Program-made: the position numbers and the translations under genes
Notes under the pieces: model-generated
What the model saw: only the letters and a program-made list of their open reading frames with translations
Databases searched by the model: none
What the model was told of the DNA's origin: nothing
Part shown: positions 1-10,607 of the stretch, in pieces
How the letters are laid out: each line of letters begins with the position of its first letter
Numbering within the stretch: position 1 is the stretch's first letter
Source: Arthrobacter sp. efr-133-R2A-120
GTDB taxonomy: Bacteria; Actinomycetota; Actinomycetes; Actinomycetales; Micrococcaceae
Assembly: GCF_030209835.1 (NCBI RefSeq)
Contig: NZ_JARVRF010000008.1
Location: 1-64,000 of the forward strand
Length of the DNA: 64,000 nt
Direction: 5' to 3'

Positions 1-1298
1 AGCGCCCGAGCCGTGAGGGCGATCGCGACCGTAAGCCGTTTGGTGACCGTCCGCGTCGCGAAGGCGACGGAGAGCGCCGTAGCTTCGGTGACCGGGACCG
101 CAAACCCTTTGGTGAGCGCCCGAGCCGTGAGGGTGATCGTGATCGTAAGCCGTTTGGTGATCGTCCGCGTCGCGAAGGCGACGGAGAGCGCCGTAGCTTC
201 GGTGACCGCCCCGAGCGCGGTCCCCGCAAGTTCGATGGCCCACGTACTGAGGGACACAGCTTCGGCGGTGGATCCTGGGAAGAGCGTCCCGCACGGGTTC
301 CGAATGCCGCGGACCTGCGCAGCGCCAACCGCCCGGACCGCGAGCGTTCCCCGGAGATCGACGACGACGTTACGGGCCAGGAGCTCGATCGGGTCACGAA
401 GCACCAGATCAAGACCCTTGAAAGCACCAATGTCGATTGGGTCGCCAAGCACCTGGTGATGGCCGGCCGTCTCATCGATATCGATCCTGAGCTTTCCTTT
501 CAGCATGCCTTGGCTGCGAGCCGCCGTGGTGGACGTTTGGCGGCTGTCCGCGAAGCTGTGGGCCTGACGGCCTACGCTGCCGGCCACTATGGGGAGGCAC
601 TTCGCGAATTCCGCACCTACCGCCGAATCAGTGGCTCCAACGTCCATTTGCCCCTCATGGCCGACTGCGAACGCGGCCTGGGGCGTCCGGACCGGGCGCT
701 GGATGTAGTCCGTTCACCCGAGGCCCAGGATCTCGACGCCCCCGGCAAGGTCGAGCTGGCCATTGTGGCTTCCGGCGCCCGGAGCGATCTTGGCCAGTTG
801 GACGCCGCCGTGGCTGAGCTGGAGATCATCCAGCTCGACATCAACCGCGCTTTCTCCTACAGCCCCCGCCTGTTCCGTGCCTACGCAGACGCCCTGGCCG
901 CCGTGGGTCGCACGGAAGAAGCCGGTAAGTGGCAGCGCCAGGCAGTCGTGGCTGAAAATGCCCTCGGCGTAGGAGACTTCGAGGACCCGGACATCATCGA
1001 CCTCGGCGAGGACGATGAAAACGAAGCCCGCAAGCCTCGTTTCCGGAACATCGAAGAGAACAAGGAACGAACCGAAGAGAGCAAGTCCGAGGCTGCCCCT
1101 GCGCTTGCGGAAACTGTCCTCGGCTCTGAAGCCACCGAACTCGACGACGTGGAACTCGACGACGTCGAGTCTGACTACTTTGAGTCCGACGACGCCGAGT
1201 CGGACCGCGATTCCGTCGAGGACGCAGAAGAGGACGAAGAAGACGAGGAAGACGGGGAAGAGGCTTCCGAGGGCGGCGAAGAGACCAAGAATGACTGA
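1..1298 (+). CDS. TPR protein with basic R/D-rich repeat N-terminus (5' partial)
   Basis: The reading frame is open from the window edge, so the true start lies upstream. The first 76 or so visible residues are two copies of a 38-residue basic repeat (RDRKPFGDRPRREGD and SFGDRDRKPFGERPSREGD are typical), encoded by a 114-nt DNA repeat. A globular helical part follows, roughly residues 130-320, with TPR-like helix pairs (AAGHYGEALREFRTYRRI; RAYADALAAVGRTEEAGKW). The last 100 residues are strongly acidic, rich in D, E and S. The repeat tail looks disordered and could bind nucleic acid; that is inference. The function is not established. Its stop overlaps the next start by 8 nt, so the two are probably translationally coupled. 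Confidence 0.8.
   Translation, partial: RPSREGDRDRKPFGDRPRREGDGERRSFGDRDRKPFGERPSREGDRDRKPFGDRPRREGDGERRSFGDRPERGPRKFDGPRTEGHSFGGGSWEERPARVPNAADLRSANRPDRERSPEIDDDVTGQELDRVTKHQIKTLESTNVDWVAKHLVMAGRLIDIDPELSFQHALAASRRGGRLAAVREAVGLTAYAAGHYGEALREFRTYRRISGSNVHLPLMADCERGLGRPDRALDVVRSPEAQDLDAPGKVELAIVASGARSDLGQLDAAVAELEIIQLDINRAFSYSPRLFRAYADALAAVGRTEEAGKWQRQAVVAENALGVGDFEDPDIIDLGEDDENEARKPRFRNIEENKERTEESKSEAAPALAETVLGSEATELDDVELDDVESDYFESDDAESDRDSVEDAEEDEEDEEDGEEASEGGEETKND
3..228 (+). repeat. 114-nt tandem repeat, two copies visible, array enters from the left
   Basis: Positions 3-114 are nearly repeated at 117-228 with an exact offset of 114 nt, which keeps the reading frame (38 codons). Copies differ by a few silent or conservative changes (for example gac/gat). 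It encodes the basic RDRKPFG / RREGDGERRSFGD repeat of the overlapping gene. The array may continue upstream of the window. Confidence 0.85.
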
Positions 1299-2280
1299 GG
1301 CCTCACTGGTTTCGCGTTTCGACGCCGTTCTGTCCGATCTGGACGGAGTTGTCTACGCAGGTCCACATGCCATTCCCGGCGCGGTGGAGTCGCTGCAGCG
1401 GCTTGAGTCGGTCGGGGTGCGCCTGGGCTATGTCACCAACAACGCCTCGCGTACCCCGGCACAGGTTGCCGCGCATCTTCGTGAACTTGGCGCCCCTGCC
1501 GAGGACAACCAAGTGGTCAGTTCTTCGCAGGCCGCCGGAGATCTTTTGGCCGGGCTCCTTGCCCCGGGTTCGCGTGTAATGATCACTGGAAGCGCGGCGC
1601 TGGCCCACGAGATCGAACTCGTGGGCCTCACGCCCGTCCACAGCGCGAAGGAGAACCCTGTGGCGGTGGTCCAAGGCTTCAACCCGGAAATCGCGTGGAA
1701 GGATCTGGCCGAGGCGTCCTACGTTGTTGCCGCAGGCGCCCTCTGGGTGGCCACCAATACGGACATGTCCATTCCCCAGGCCCGCGGAATTGCTCCCGGA
1801 AACGGCACGCTCGTGGCCGCCGTCGCGTCTGCCACCGGCAAACAGCCGCGGGTCGCCGGCAAGCCGGAGGCCCCGCTCTTCCACTCGGCTGCCCGGAGGC
1901 TGAAGTCAGAGCGCCCGATCGTTGTCGGAGACCGGCTGGACACCGACATCCTGGGCGGCAACCGTGCGGGCTTCGCGACGGCGGCGGTGCTCACCGGTGT
2001 CGACACGCCCGAGTCCATCCTTGCTGCACGCAGCTCGGAACGCCCCGGCTACTTGCTGGCCGATCTGACGGAACTGTACGAGCCGTACCCCGCGATCCTC
2101 GAAGAGGACAGCAGGTTCCGCTGCGGAAAGGCAACTGCCCAAGTCCAAGACGGCCTGATCACCGTCTCCGGCTCCGAGAAGGACCTGGATGCCTGGCGTG
2201 CTGCGTGCGCAGCCTGGTGGGCCGCAAATCCCGACGCGGCAGAAGCTACATCGCCGCGGCTCGAATGGCTGGAAAACTAG
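1291..2280 (+). CDS. HAD-superfamily subfamily IIA hydrolase (NagD/phosphoglycolate phosphatase type)
   Basis: This 329-residue protein has the HAD catalytic set: DxD nucleophile motif (D16, D18 in SDLDGVVYAG), motif II threonine in VTNNAS (about residue 49), the motif III lysine (about K190 in AGKPEAP) and the motif IV acidic motif GDRLDTD (212-218). The IIA cap and 'GPHAIPGA' start are typical of NagD/PGP-like phosphatases acting on small phosphometabolites. The substrate cannot be read from sequence. I chose ATG 1291, which overlaps the upstream stop by 8 nt, because the catalytic motif starts only 15 residues later; an in-frame start at 1015 would add unrelated sequence. The family gene commonly sits just before tlyA in actinobacteria. 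Confidence 0.85.
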   Translation: MTEASLVSRFDAVLSDLDGVVYAGPHAIPGAVESLQRLESVGVRLGYVTNNASRTPAQVAAHLRELGAPAEDNQVVSSSQAAGDLLAGLLAPGSRVMITGSAALAHEIELVGLTPVHSAKENPVAVVQGFNPEIAWKDLAEASYVVAAGALWVATNTDMSIPQARGIAPGNGTLVAAVASATGKQPRVAGKPEAPLFHSAARRLKSERPIVVGDRLDTDILGGNRAGFATAAVLTGVDTPESILAARSSERPGYLLADLTELYEPYPAILEEDSRFRCGKATAQVQDGLITVSGSEKDLDAWRAACAAWWAANPDAAEATSPRLEWLEN

Positions 2281-2283
2281 ACT
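2278..2283 (+). promoter_or_regulatory. -10 box TAGACT, leaderless-type, for the 2290 gene
   Basis: TAGACT ends 6 nt before ATG 2290, the spacing expected if transcription starts on the start codon. The box overlaps the TAG stop of the HAD gene. No convincing -35 hexamer or Shine-Dalgarno is seen. Confidence 0.5.
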
Positions 2284-2289
2284 GGTCCC

Positions 2290-2559
2290 ATGAGCGAGTT
2301 GAACGATCACCCGGAGGGCCGAGCCGAGCCGCATAGCGTCGAGCTGCAAACAGCCGAGCTGCAAACAGCCGAGCCGCAAAGCGCCGGACCGCACGATGCC
2401 CCGTGGCCCGACGACACGACACCCACGGGTGACGCCGCCTTGGATTCCGCCTTGGAGCGGCTGGCGGGCGTCTCCTCCGTGCCGGTGGCCGAGCACAGCG
2501 GCCTCTACGCCGAAATCCACGACTCGTTGATGGCGGCCCTCGACGCCGACGAACGCTGA
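2290..2559 (+). CDS. Small acidic conserved hypothetical protein upstream of tlyA
   Basis: This 89-residue protein is of unknown function. The N-terminal half is low complexity and contains three near-identical five-residue repeats (ELQTA, ELQTA, EPQSA) from a 15-nt tandem DNA repeat at 2341-2385. The C-terminal half (DSALERLAGVSSVPVAEHSGLYAEIHDSL) looks like a conserved helical segment. There is no signal peptide or membrane segment. It sits 9 nt after the HAD gene and 2 nt before tlyA. A small protein is often found in this slot in actinobacteria. It is probably expressed from its own leaderless promoter as well as by readthrough. Confidence 0.7.
   Translation: MSELNDHPEGRAEPHSVELQTAELQTAEPQSAGPHDAPWPDDTTPTGDAALDSALERLAGVSSVPVAEHSGLYAEIHDSLMAALDADER
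2341..2385 (+). repeat. 15-nt in-frame tandem repeat, three copies
   Basis: GAGCTGCAAACAGCC occurs at 2341-2355 and 2356-2370, and a third diverged copy at 2371-2385. It encodes ELQTA-ELQTA-EPQSA in the small hypothetical protein. Confidence 0.9.
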
Positions 2560-2561
2560 GC

Positions 2562-3374
2562 ATGGCCAGACTCGACCAGGAACTCGTCAGCCGTGGATTG
2601 GCGAGATCGCGGACCCATGCCGCGAAACTCATTGCGGACGGAAAGGTCACTTCCGGAGGCACCGTTCTCGCCAAGGCAGCGCAACAGGTCTCCGAAGAGA
2701 CGGAAATTGACGTCCAAGCCCACGCCGAGGACGTTTACGTCAGCCGCGCCGGACACAAACTGGCCGGCGCGCTGGCGGCCTTCCCTTCCGTTGTTGTGGA
2801 AGGGAAGCGGTGCCTCGACGCCGGAGCCTCGACCGGTGGCTTTACCGACGTGCTGCTCCGGCAAGGTGCCGCGCACGTGGTGGCGGTCGACGTCGGGCAC
2901 GACCAGTTGGTGCCGTCCCTGCGGAACGATCCCCGCGTCGCAGTCCATGAGGGCCTCAACGTCCGCTACATGACTCCCGAGCAGATCGGCGGCACCGCAG
3001 CGCTCACGGTGGCAGACTTGTCCTTCATTTCCCTCACCCTGGTTCTCCACCCGCTCGCGGCATGCACCGAACCCGGGGGAGACCTGGTGCTCATGGTGAA
3101 GCCGCAATTCGAGGTCGGCAAGGAGCGGCTGAGCCGCACCGGCGTGGTCACCTCAGACCATGAACGGCGGCGCGCCGTCGCCCAAGTCGCCAGAGCGGCC
3201 GTGGACGCAGGGCTCGAACTCTGCGGCCTGGCACCGAGTCCCTTGCCCGGCCAGGACGGAAATGTGGAGTACTTCCTGTGGATAAAACGCAGGATGCAGC
3301 CGGACTTGCCTAAGATCGAAGAGCGGGACGAGGAAGTTGCTGCACTGATGGAACGAATCTGGACCACCCACTAG
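2562..3374 (+). CDS. tlyA: TlyA family rRNA 2'-O-methyltransferase / S4-domain protein
   Basis: This 270-residue protein combines an N-terminal S4 RNA-binding domain (residues 1-60, starting MARLDQELVSRGLARSRT) with an FtsJ-like SAM methyltransferase domain. The SAM glycine loop is LDAGASTGGF (residues 85-94), and SRAGHKL (about 61-67) supplies the expected catalytic lysine. TlyA enzymes 2'-O-methylate 16S and/or 23S rRNA at cytidines, and their loss gives capreomycin resistance in mycobacteria. No Shine-Dalgarno is obvious, and the start lies 2 nt after the previous stop, so translation is probably coupled. The order tlyA-nadK-recN matches mycobacteria. Confidence 0.92.
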   Translation: MARLDQELVSRGLARSRTHAAKLIADGKVTSGGTVLAKAAQQVSEETEIDVQAHAEDVYVSRAGHKLAGALAAFPSVVVEGKRCLDAGASTGGFTDVLLRQGAAHVVAVDVGHDQLVPSLRNDPRVAVHEGLNVRYMTPEQIGGTAALTVADLSFISLTLVLHPLAACTEPGGDLVLMVKPQFEVGKERLSRTGVVTSDHERRRAVAQVARAAVDAGLELCGLAPSPLPGQDGNVEYFLWIKRRMQPDLPKIEERDEEVAALMERIWTTH

Positions 3375-3387
3375 AAAGCAGAACACC

Positions 3388-4410
3388 ATGAGCAGGCGCG
3401 TTTTGGTCCTTGCCCACACCGGGCGTGAGGACTCCCTTCGCGCGGCCTGGGATGCCTGCGGGCAGCTCCACTACTCCGGCCTGATCCCCGTGATGCAGAA
3501 GTCTGAACTGGACGATATCGAACGGTTCTACGGCGTGGTGGACAAACCGATCGAGATACTCCACGAGGACGTCCGGTTGGAGGACGTCGAACTTGTCATG
3601 GTTCTTGGCGGCGACGGCACCATCCTTCGCGCGGCCGAGTTGGTCCGCAACGTCGATGTTCCCCTGTTGGGCGTCAATCTCGGGCATGTCGGTTTCCTTG
3701 CCGAAAGCGAGCGGGCCGATCTTGCCCAGACCGTCGAGTGGATTGCCAGCCGCGAATACACGGTGGAAGAACGCATGACCATCGATGTCCAGGTGTGGGT
3801 CCGCGGCCAGAAGATCTGGCATACATGGGCTCTCAACGAAGCCGCCATTGAAAAGGCGGACCGGGAGCGCATGATCGAAGTGGTGACCGAAGTTGATGAA
3901 CGTCCGTTGACGTCTTTCGGCTGTGATGGAGTGGTGCTTGCTACCCCTACGGGCTCCACAGCCTATGCCTTCTCATCCGGTGGGCCCGTGGTGTGGCCCG
4001 AGGTGGAAGCGCTGGTGATAGTCCCTATCAGCGCCCATGCCCTCTTCGCCAAACCCCTCGTGGTCTCGCCGCGGTCCAGGCTGGCCGTGGAGATCCTCAC
4101 CCGGACCGACGCCCAAGGCGTGCTTTGGTGCGATGGCCGCCGTTCCGTGGACCTGCCGCCCGGCGCCCGGATCGAAGTAACCCGGTCCACCCGTCCCGTG
4201 CGGCTTGCCCGCACCCACCAGACCCCGTTCTCAGCACGGCTCGTACGGAAGTTTGAGCTCCCCATCCACGGCTGGCGGGGTCCGGCACCCCGTTCCGCTG
4301 ACATCCACACCGGTCCTACCCCTGTGATCAGGACCTTCAAGCCCAGCCCTTTGCCGACGCCCCAGGACGTGCGGACCGGCAGAGCGGCCGACCCCACAAA
4401 GGAGATGTAA
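3388..4410 (+). CDS. nadK: NAD kinase
   Basis: This 340-residue ATP-NAD kinase makes NADP+ from NAD+. It has the family GGDGT motif (residues 74-78), followed by LGVNLGHVGFLAES (about 95-108) and TPTGSTAYAFSSGGPVV (about 188-204), which form the nucleotide site. The last 50 or so residues (after GWRGPAP) are a proline-rich extension not needed for the fold. It lies 13 nt after tlyA and 3 nt before recN, within one likely operon. Confidence 0.95.
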   Translation: MSRRVLVLAHTGREDSLRAAWDACGQLHYSGLIPVMQKSELDDIERFYGVVDKPIEILHEDVRLEDVELVMVLGGDGTILRAAELVRNVDVPLLGVNLGHVGFLAESERADLAQTVEWIASREYTVEERMTIDVQVWVRGQKIWHTWALNEAAIEKADRERMIEVVTEVDERPLTSFGCDGVVLATPTGSTAYAFSSGGPVVWPEVEALVIVPISAHALFAKPLVVSPRSRLAVEILTRTDAQGVLWCDGRRSVDLPPGARIEVTRSTRPVRLARTHQTPFSARLVRKFELPIHGWRGPAPRSADIHTGPTPVIRTFKPSPLPTPQDVRTGRAADPTKEM

Positions 4411-4413
4411 ACC

Positions 4414-6153
4414 ATGATCGAGGAACTCCGGATCCGTGATCTCGGCGTCATCACCGACGCCACGTTGCCGCTGGGGCCCGGCCTGAGCGTCGTCACGGGC
4501 GAAACCGGCGCCGGCAAGACCATGGTGGTCACCGCCGTCGGCCTCCTTCTGGGAGCGCGGTCCGACGCCGGTGCGGTACGCTCCGGTGCCAAGTCCGCCT
4601 CCGCGGAAGCCCGCCTCCTGCTTGATCCGGCACATGCCGCCGTGGAACGGGCCGTGGAGGCCGGCGGCGACGCGGAAGAGTACGACGGCGGCACCCAGCT
4701 CCTGCTGGCCCGCACCGTGGGCGCGGACGGCCGCAGCCGTGCTTTCGTGGGCGGCCGGTCGGCGCCCGTGGGTGTGCTGGCGGAACTTGGCGAGAGCCTG
4801 GTGGTGGTGCACGGCCAGTCGGACCAGATACGGCTCAAGGGTGCCGTGGCGCAGCGGCACGCACTGGACCGCTTCGCCGGGGCCGGGCTCGCAGCAACGC
4901 TCGCCGAATACCAGGAGCTCTACAGCCACTGGAAGTCCAGTCAGGCGGAGCTCGACACCCTCCGCGGCGAGGCCCGGGAAAGGCTGCGTGAGGCGGAATC
5001 GCTCGCGGTCGCACTCAACGAAATCGACGACGTCGATCCCCAGCCGGGCGAGGATGAGTCCCTCAAAGCCGAGGCAGTGAAGCTGGCGAACGTGGAGGAG
5101 CTCCGCATCGCCGCCGCTGCAGCGCATGAAGCCCTGATCTCGGAGGAATTCGGCGAGACCGCCGATGCCACGACCCTGATTGACTCGGCCAAACGGGCGC
5201 TGGACCAGGTTTCCGAACATGACGAAGCCTTGGCGGGAGCCGCCGCACGGCTCGCCGAGATCGGCTTCCTCATCAACGACATCGCGGGGGAGCTGTCCAG
5301 CTACCAAGCGTCCTTGGACTCCGAGGGACCCGAACGGCTTTCCGAGATCGAGGAGCGGCGCGCAGCCCTGGCCAAACTCATCCGGAAGTACGCTCCGAGC
5401 ATCGACGAGGTCCTGGAATGGGCAGCCGCTTCGAGGACCCGGCTGGACGAACTGCAGGATGACTCGAGCCGGATCGAAGCCCTTGACGCCGAAGTGACCG
5501 CTGCGGAGTCCTCGCTGCGAAAGCAGGCCGCGCGCATCTCGAAGTCCCGATCAAAGGCGGCCAAAGAGCTCTCCGGACGAGTGAGCGCGGAGCTCACTGC
5601 CCTTGCGATGGCCGATGCAACGCTGGTGATCGAGGTGGACAGCCAAGGGCCGCTGGGGCCGCACGGCGTCGACGACATCTCCTTCCTCCTGCAACCGCAC
5701 TCGGGTGCCCCTGCCCGCCCCCTCGGCAAAGGGGCGTCCGGTGGTGAGTTGTCCCGTGTCATGCTTGCCATCGAAGTGGTCCTCGCCGCCGTGGATCCGG
5801 TGCCGACCTTCGTCTTTGACGAAGTGGATGCTGGAGTAGGCGGGCGTGCGGCCGTCGAGATCGGACGCCGGCTTGCCATGCTGGCCCGCCACGTCCAGGT
5901 GCTGGTGGTGACCCACCTACCGCAGGTGGCTGCCTTCGCCGACCAACATATCCGCGTCACCAAAACCTCAGTCAGGGGAAGTGACGGCAAGCCCGCCACG
6001 GGCTTCACGTCCAGCGACGTCCAACTCCTCGACGACGAGGAACGCGTGAAGGAACTCGCCAGGATGCTGGCAGGCCAGGAAGACTCTGAATCCGCGCGGG
6101 CGCATGCCCAGGAATTGCTAGACGACGCCAAACTGCTGCCCCAGCAGGCGTAG
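4414..6153 (+). CDS. recN: DNA repair protein RecN
   Basis: This 579-residue SMC-like ATPase acts in double-strand break repair. Walker A is GETGAGKT (29-36), the ABC signature GASGGELSRVML lies around 443 and Walker B FVFDEVDAGVGG around 466. The middle is a long coiled coil rich in E, A and R with SEIEERRAAL-type heptads. The length is normal for the family. It is tightly packed after nadK (3-nt gap). I see no convincing LexA box in front of the block, so SOS control, if present, must come from further upstream. Confidence 0.95.
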   Translation: MIEELRIRDLGVITDATLPLGPGLSVVTGETGAGKTMVVTAVGLLLGARSDAGAVRSGAKSASAEARLLLDPAHAAVERAVEAGGDAEEYDGGTQLLLARTVGADGRSRAFVGGRSAPVGVLAELGESLVVVHGQSDQIRLKGAVAQRHALDRFAGAGLAATLAEYQELYSHWKSSQAELDTLRGEARERLREAESLAVALNEIDDVDPQPGEDESLKAEAVKLANVEELRIAAAAAHEALISEEFGETADATTLIDSAKRALDQVSEHDEALAGAAARLAEIGFLINDIAGELSSYQASLDSEGPERLSEIEERRAALAKLIRKYAPSIDEVLEWAAASRTRLDELQDDSSRIEALDAEVTAAESSLRKQAARISKSRSKAAKELSGRVSAELTALAMADATLVIEVDSQGPLGPHGVDDISFLLQPHSGAPARPLGKGASGGELSRVMLAIEVVLAAVDPVPTFVFDEVDAGVGGRAAVEIGRRLAMLARHVQVLVVTHLPQVAAFADQHIRVTKTSVRGSDGKPATGFTSSDVQLLDDEERVKELARMLAGQEDSESARAHAQELLDDAKLLPQQA

Positions 6154-8106
<1,953 letters not shown>

Positions 8107-8133
8107 TCGCTCACACAAACGAAGGACGGCGCG

Positions 8134-8796
8134 ATGCCCGGTATTTCTGAAACCCCCAGCACTTTTCGGAAGGTTTCGGACGTGCCGAGCCCGCGCCGTC
8201 TTTTGTCGTCCAGCAAGGTCTATGAAGGCCGCATTTGGGACGTCGTCAGCGACGCCTTCGAGCTGGGCGAAGACACCGGTACTTTGGTCCGCGACTATAT
8301 CGACCATCCCGGCGCAGTTGCGGTGCTGCCGATGAATGTCGACGGCGAAATCCTGTTGCTCAAGCAATACCGCCACCCCGTGGGCATGGATCTGTGGGAG
8401 ATCCCCGCCGGGCTTCTTGATGTGGCCGGGGAAGATTTCGTGGCGGGCGCTGCCCGGGAACTCGCGGAGGAAGCCGATCTTACGGCGGCCACGTGGAATG
8501 TCCTCGCGGATTTCTTCAATTCACCTGGCTCCTCGAGCGAGGCGATTCGGATCTATCTGGCGCGCGGATTGGGAGACGTTCCCGAGGCGGAACGGCACGT
8601 CCGTACAGACGAAGAAGCCGAAATCGAGCTGGTGTGGGTCACGCTCGACGAAGCTGTTTCAGCGGTGCTCGAAGGCCGCCTGCACAACCCGTCCGCCGTC
8701 GTCGGGATCCTCGCGGCAGCTGCCGCGCGTGCCGACGGCTTCAGGAACCTGCGCCCCGCCAATGCCCCCTGGCCGGCACACCCGAGCCAGCGCTGA
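8134..8796 (+). CDS. Nudix hydrolase, ADP-ribose pyrophosphatase type
   Basis: This 220-residue Nudix protein resembles NudF/Rv1700-type ADP-ribose diphosphatases. The family-specific upstream segment [21 protein letters not shown] is present (approximately; residues 71-97), followed by the Nudix box [24 protein letters not shown]. The box has one extra residue before the first glutamate, as in Rv1700, and Asp instead of the usual Gly near its end. It cleaves ADP-ribose to AMP and ribose-5-phosphate by family analogy. Its place between pyrG and xerD is conserved in actinobacteria. Confidence 0.87.
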   Translation: MPGISETPSTFRKVSDVPSPRRLLSSSKVYEGRIWDVVSDAFELGEDTGTLVRDYIDHPGAVAVLPMNVDGEILLLKQYRHPVGMDLWEIPAGLLDVAGEDFVAGAARELAEEADLTAATWNVLADFFNSPGSSSEAIRIYLARGLGDVPEAERHVRTDEEAEIELVWVTLDEAVSAVLEGRLHNPSAVVGILAAAAARADGFRNLRPANAPWPAHPSQR

Positions 8797-8798
8797 CC

Positions 8799-9761
8799 GT
8801 GCCCCAGCTCGCGGAGACCAAGGCCCAAACTGCCATTGACCGGGCCGTCACGGACTACCTGCAACACCTCGGCGTGGAACGAGGGCTTGCAAGCAACACC
8901 TTGTCCGCTTACCGCCGGGACCTGTCCCGCTATTCGAACTTCCTGGCCGCGTCCGGCGTCGACAACCCGGGCAATATCTCCCGCCACGACGTCACTGCTT
9001 TCGTCCAGGCGCTGGCCGACGGCTCCGATGGCGGCGCCGCCCTCGGCGTCCGCTCCGCGGCACGCACCGTGGTTGCCGTCCGGGGTCTCCACAAGTTTTG
9101 GGCCCTGGAGGGGACGACGACGGCGGACCCTGCGAGCGATGTCCATCCGCCAATGCCTGGCAAGCGTCTGCCGAAGGCCATTAGCGTCGGCGAAGTCACC
9201 CGGATCCTTGAAGCTGCCGGTGCCGATACCGCAACCGGGTTGAGGGACCGGGCCCTTTTGGAGTTCCTCTACTCCACAGGTGCCCGCATCAGCGAAGCGG
9301 TTGGCCTTGACGTCGACGATGTCTCGCTCGAAGCGGAAGCCGATGGCCCCGCGATCGTGCGGCTCTTCGGAAAAGGTTCCAAGGAGCGCTTAGTTCCGCT
9401 GGGATCCTACGGCGCCCGTGCCGTCGGGTCCTATGTGGTTCGTGGAAGGCCCGCATTGGCCGCCAAGGGGAAAGGCACCCCGGCGCTGTTCCTGAACGCC
9501 CGCGGAGGCCGGATCAGCCGGCAGAGTGCCTGGACCATCCTCAAGACTGCGGCGGAGAAGGCCAACATCACCAAGGACGTCTCCCCGCACACCCTTCGGC
9601 ATTCTTTCGCCACGCATCTCCTTGAAGGCGGCGCCGATGTCCGGGTGGTACAGGAGCTCCTGGGCCACGCCTCGGTGACCACCACCCAGGTGTACACCTT
9701 GGTCACTGCGGACACCTTGCGCGAGGTGTACGCGGCCGCGCATCCGCGGGCGCTCGGCTGA
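8799..9761 (+). CDS. xerD: Site-specific tyrosine recombinase XerD
   Basis: This 320-residue tyrosine recombinase resolves chromosome dimers at dif with XerC. It has an N-terminal SAM-like core-binding domain (about 12-105) and a catalytic domain with Arg in [12 protein letters not shown] (about 163), [15 protein letters not shown] (His and Arg, about 265-270), [13 protein letters not shown] (His, then the Tyr nucleophile near 297). The start is GTG 8799, two nt after the Nudix stop. Longer in-frame extension into the Nudix gene is a shadow. The pyrG-nudix-xerD order supports XerD rather than an integrase of a mobile element. Confidence 0.93.
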   Translation: MPQLAETKAQTAIDRAVTDYLQHLGVERGLASNTLSAYRRDLSRYSNFLAASGVDNPGNISRHDVTAFVQALADGSDGGAALGVRSAARTVVAVRGLHKFWALEGTTTADPASDVHPPMPGKRLPKAISVGEVTRILEAAGADTATGLRDRALLEFLYSTGARISEAVGLDVDDVSLEAEADGPAIVRLFGKGSKERLVPLGSYGARAVGSYVVRGRPALAAKGKGTPALFLNARGGRISRQSAWTILKTAAEKANITKDVSPHTLRHSFATHLLEGGADVRVVQELLGHASVTTTQVYTLVTADTLREVYAAAHPRALG

Positions 9762-9772
9762 CACCTTGCACC

Positions 9773-9802
9773 GCACGCCGGACACTGGGCGCGGTCCGGT
9801 GC
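9773..9802. terminator. Convergent terminator hairpin after xerD
   Basis: GCACGCCGGAC (9773-9783) pairs with GTCCGGTGC (9794-9802) with one bulged G. It lies between the converging xerD and the minus-strand membrane protein gene. There is no long T-tract. Confidence 0.5.
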
Positions 9803-9811
9803 TGGTGGCGC

Positions 9812-10552
9812 TTACGCCAAGACCTTGAAGGTCAGTTCCACAGCGTTCAGGAACAGCGCGAGAATTGACATGCCGAGGCCGGTCACGAGCAGGAGGCCCG
9901 GGTGCGCCAGGCCCACAACCACCCGCTTTAGCCTCGGCCGGGAACGCAGGAATTTCTTGGGCACCCGTGAGCTGGCGGGACTTTGCCTCCAGCCACGCAA
10001 TCGGCGCAGGAACCAGGCACAACGGACAATGAAAGCCATCCACAGCACGGAAATGACTAGCGGGACGGCCGCCACGAGCAAGTTGAAGCCCAAAGAGGTG
10101 ACTTCACGCTCGGAATTTCCGACGGCGGCCTGGACGGTGGTGGAGATCGAGGCGCTCATGACCACTGAAACGCCCCACACGAGGAATGCTGTCACCAAGG
10201 CAAGGAATCGCACGAAGAAGTGGCCCAGCACTGATTCGTTGTGTGGTTTCAGATGCCGGCGGGGAGTGGCATTCAGCACAGCGAGTGTGGAGAGAAGGGT
10301 CGGCAGCGCGGCCATGCCGACCAACAGGTACCAGCTCCAGCCGGCCAGGTCGAGGAATTCATCGAGGACGATCAACAACGCCCAGAATCCAGTCCACGCC
10401 CACCCGGCGTAGAGCGGATGCCTGACCAGCCAGTCAGGCAGCCAAGCCTCGGAGGTGTCCGCTACCCGGGCACCCGGCTCGCTTGCCCGGGCAGCCGCCT
10501 CTCCTGGCGGGGCCTCCGCCGTCGCGGGACCTTCAACCCCATCCACGCTCAT
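9812..10552 (-). CDS. Multi-pass membrane protein of unknown function
   Basis: This 246-residue protein is not recognised. After a soluble, Ala/Glu/Pro-rich N-terminus of about 45 residues there are roughly five hydrophobic spans: around 50-70, 75-95 (WYLLVGMAALPTLLSTLAVL), 112-135 (FLALVTAFLVWGVSVVMS), 152-178 and 222-244. A basic loop (RRLRGWRQSPASSRVPKKFLR-like) separates the last two. The gene is monocistronic and divergent from the downstream Nudix gene. Its -10 TACAGT stands 6 nt before ATG, so it is probably leaderless. Confidence 0.75.
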   Translation of the reverse strand: MSVDGVEGPATAEAPPGEAAARASEPGARVADTSEAWLPDWLVRHPLYAGWAWTGFWALLIVLDEFLDLAGWSWYLLVGMAALPTLLSTLAVLNATPRRHLKPHNESVLGHFFVRFLALVTAFLVWGVSVVMSASISTTVQAAVGNSEREVTSLGFNLLVAAVPLVISVLWMAFIVRCAWFLRRLRGWRQSPASSRVPKKFLRSRPRLKRVVVGLAHPGLLLVTGLGMSILALFLNAVELTFKVLA

Positions 10553-10558
10553 GCGCCA

Positions 10559-10564
10559 ACTGTA
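10559..10564 (-). promoter_or_regulatory. -10 box TACAGT, leaderless-type, for the 9812-10552 gene
   Basis: On the minus strand TACAGT is followed by 6 nt and then ATG (10552). No Shine-Dalgarno is seen. Confidence 0.5.
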
Positions 10565-10595
10565 GCAAGGACATACTTCCGAAGAGCTGCAGAGT

Positions 10596-10601
10596 TAGGC
10601 T
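10596..10601 (+). promoter_or_regulatory. -10 box TAGGCT, leaderless-type, for the 10608 gene
   Basis: TAGGCT is followed by 6 nt and then ATG 10608, with no ribosome-binding sequence between them. Confidence 0.5.
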
Positions 10602-10607
10602 TGGTCA

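Noticed and set aside
1015..1290. An upstream start for the HAD hydrolase gene
   Set aside because: The added residues overlap the acidic tail of the preceding gene in another frame and precede the DxD motif by more than 100 residues with no domain.
8799..9761. xerD as the integrase of a mobile element
   Set aside because: It has the XerD layout and the conserved pyrG-Nudix-xerD context, and no attachment repeats or mobile genes are nearby.
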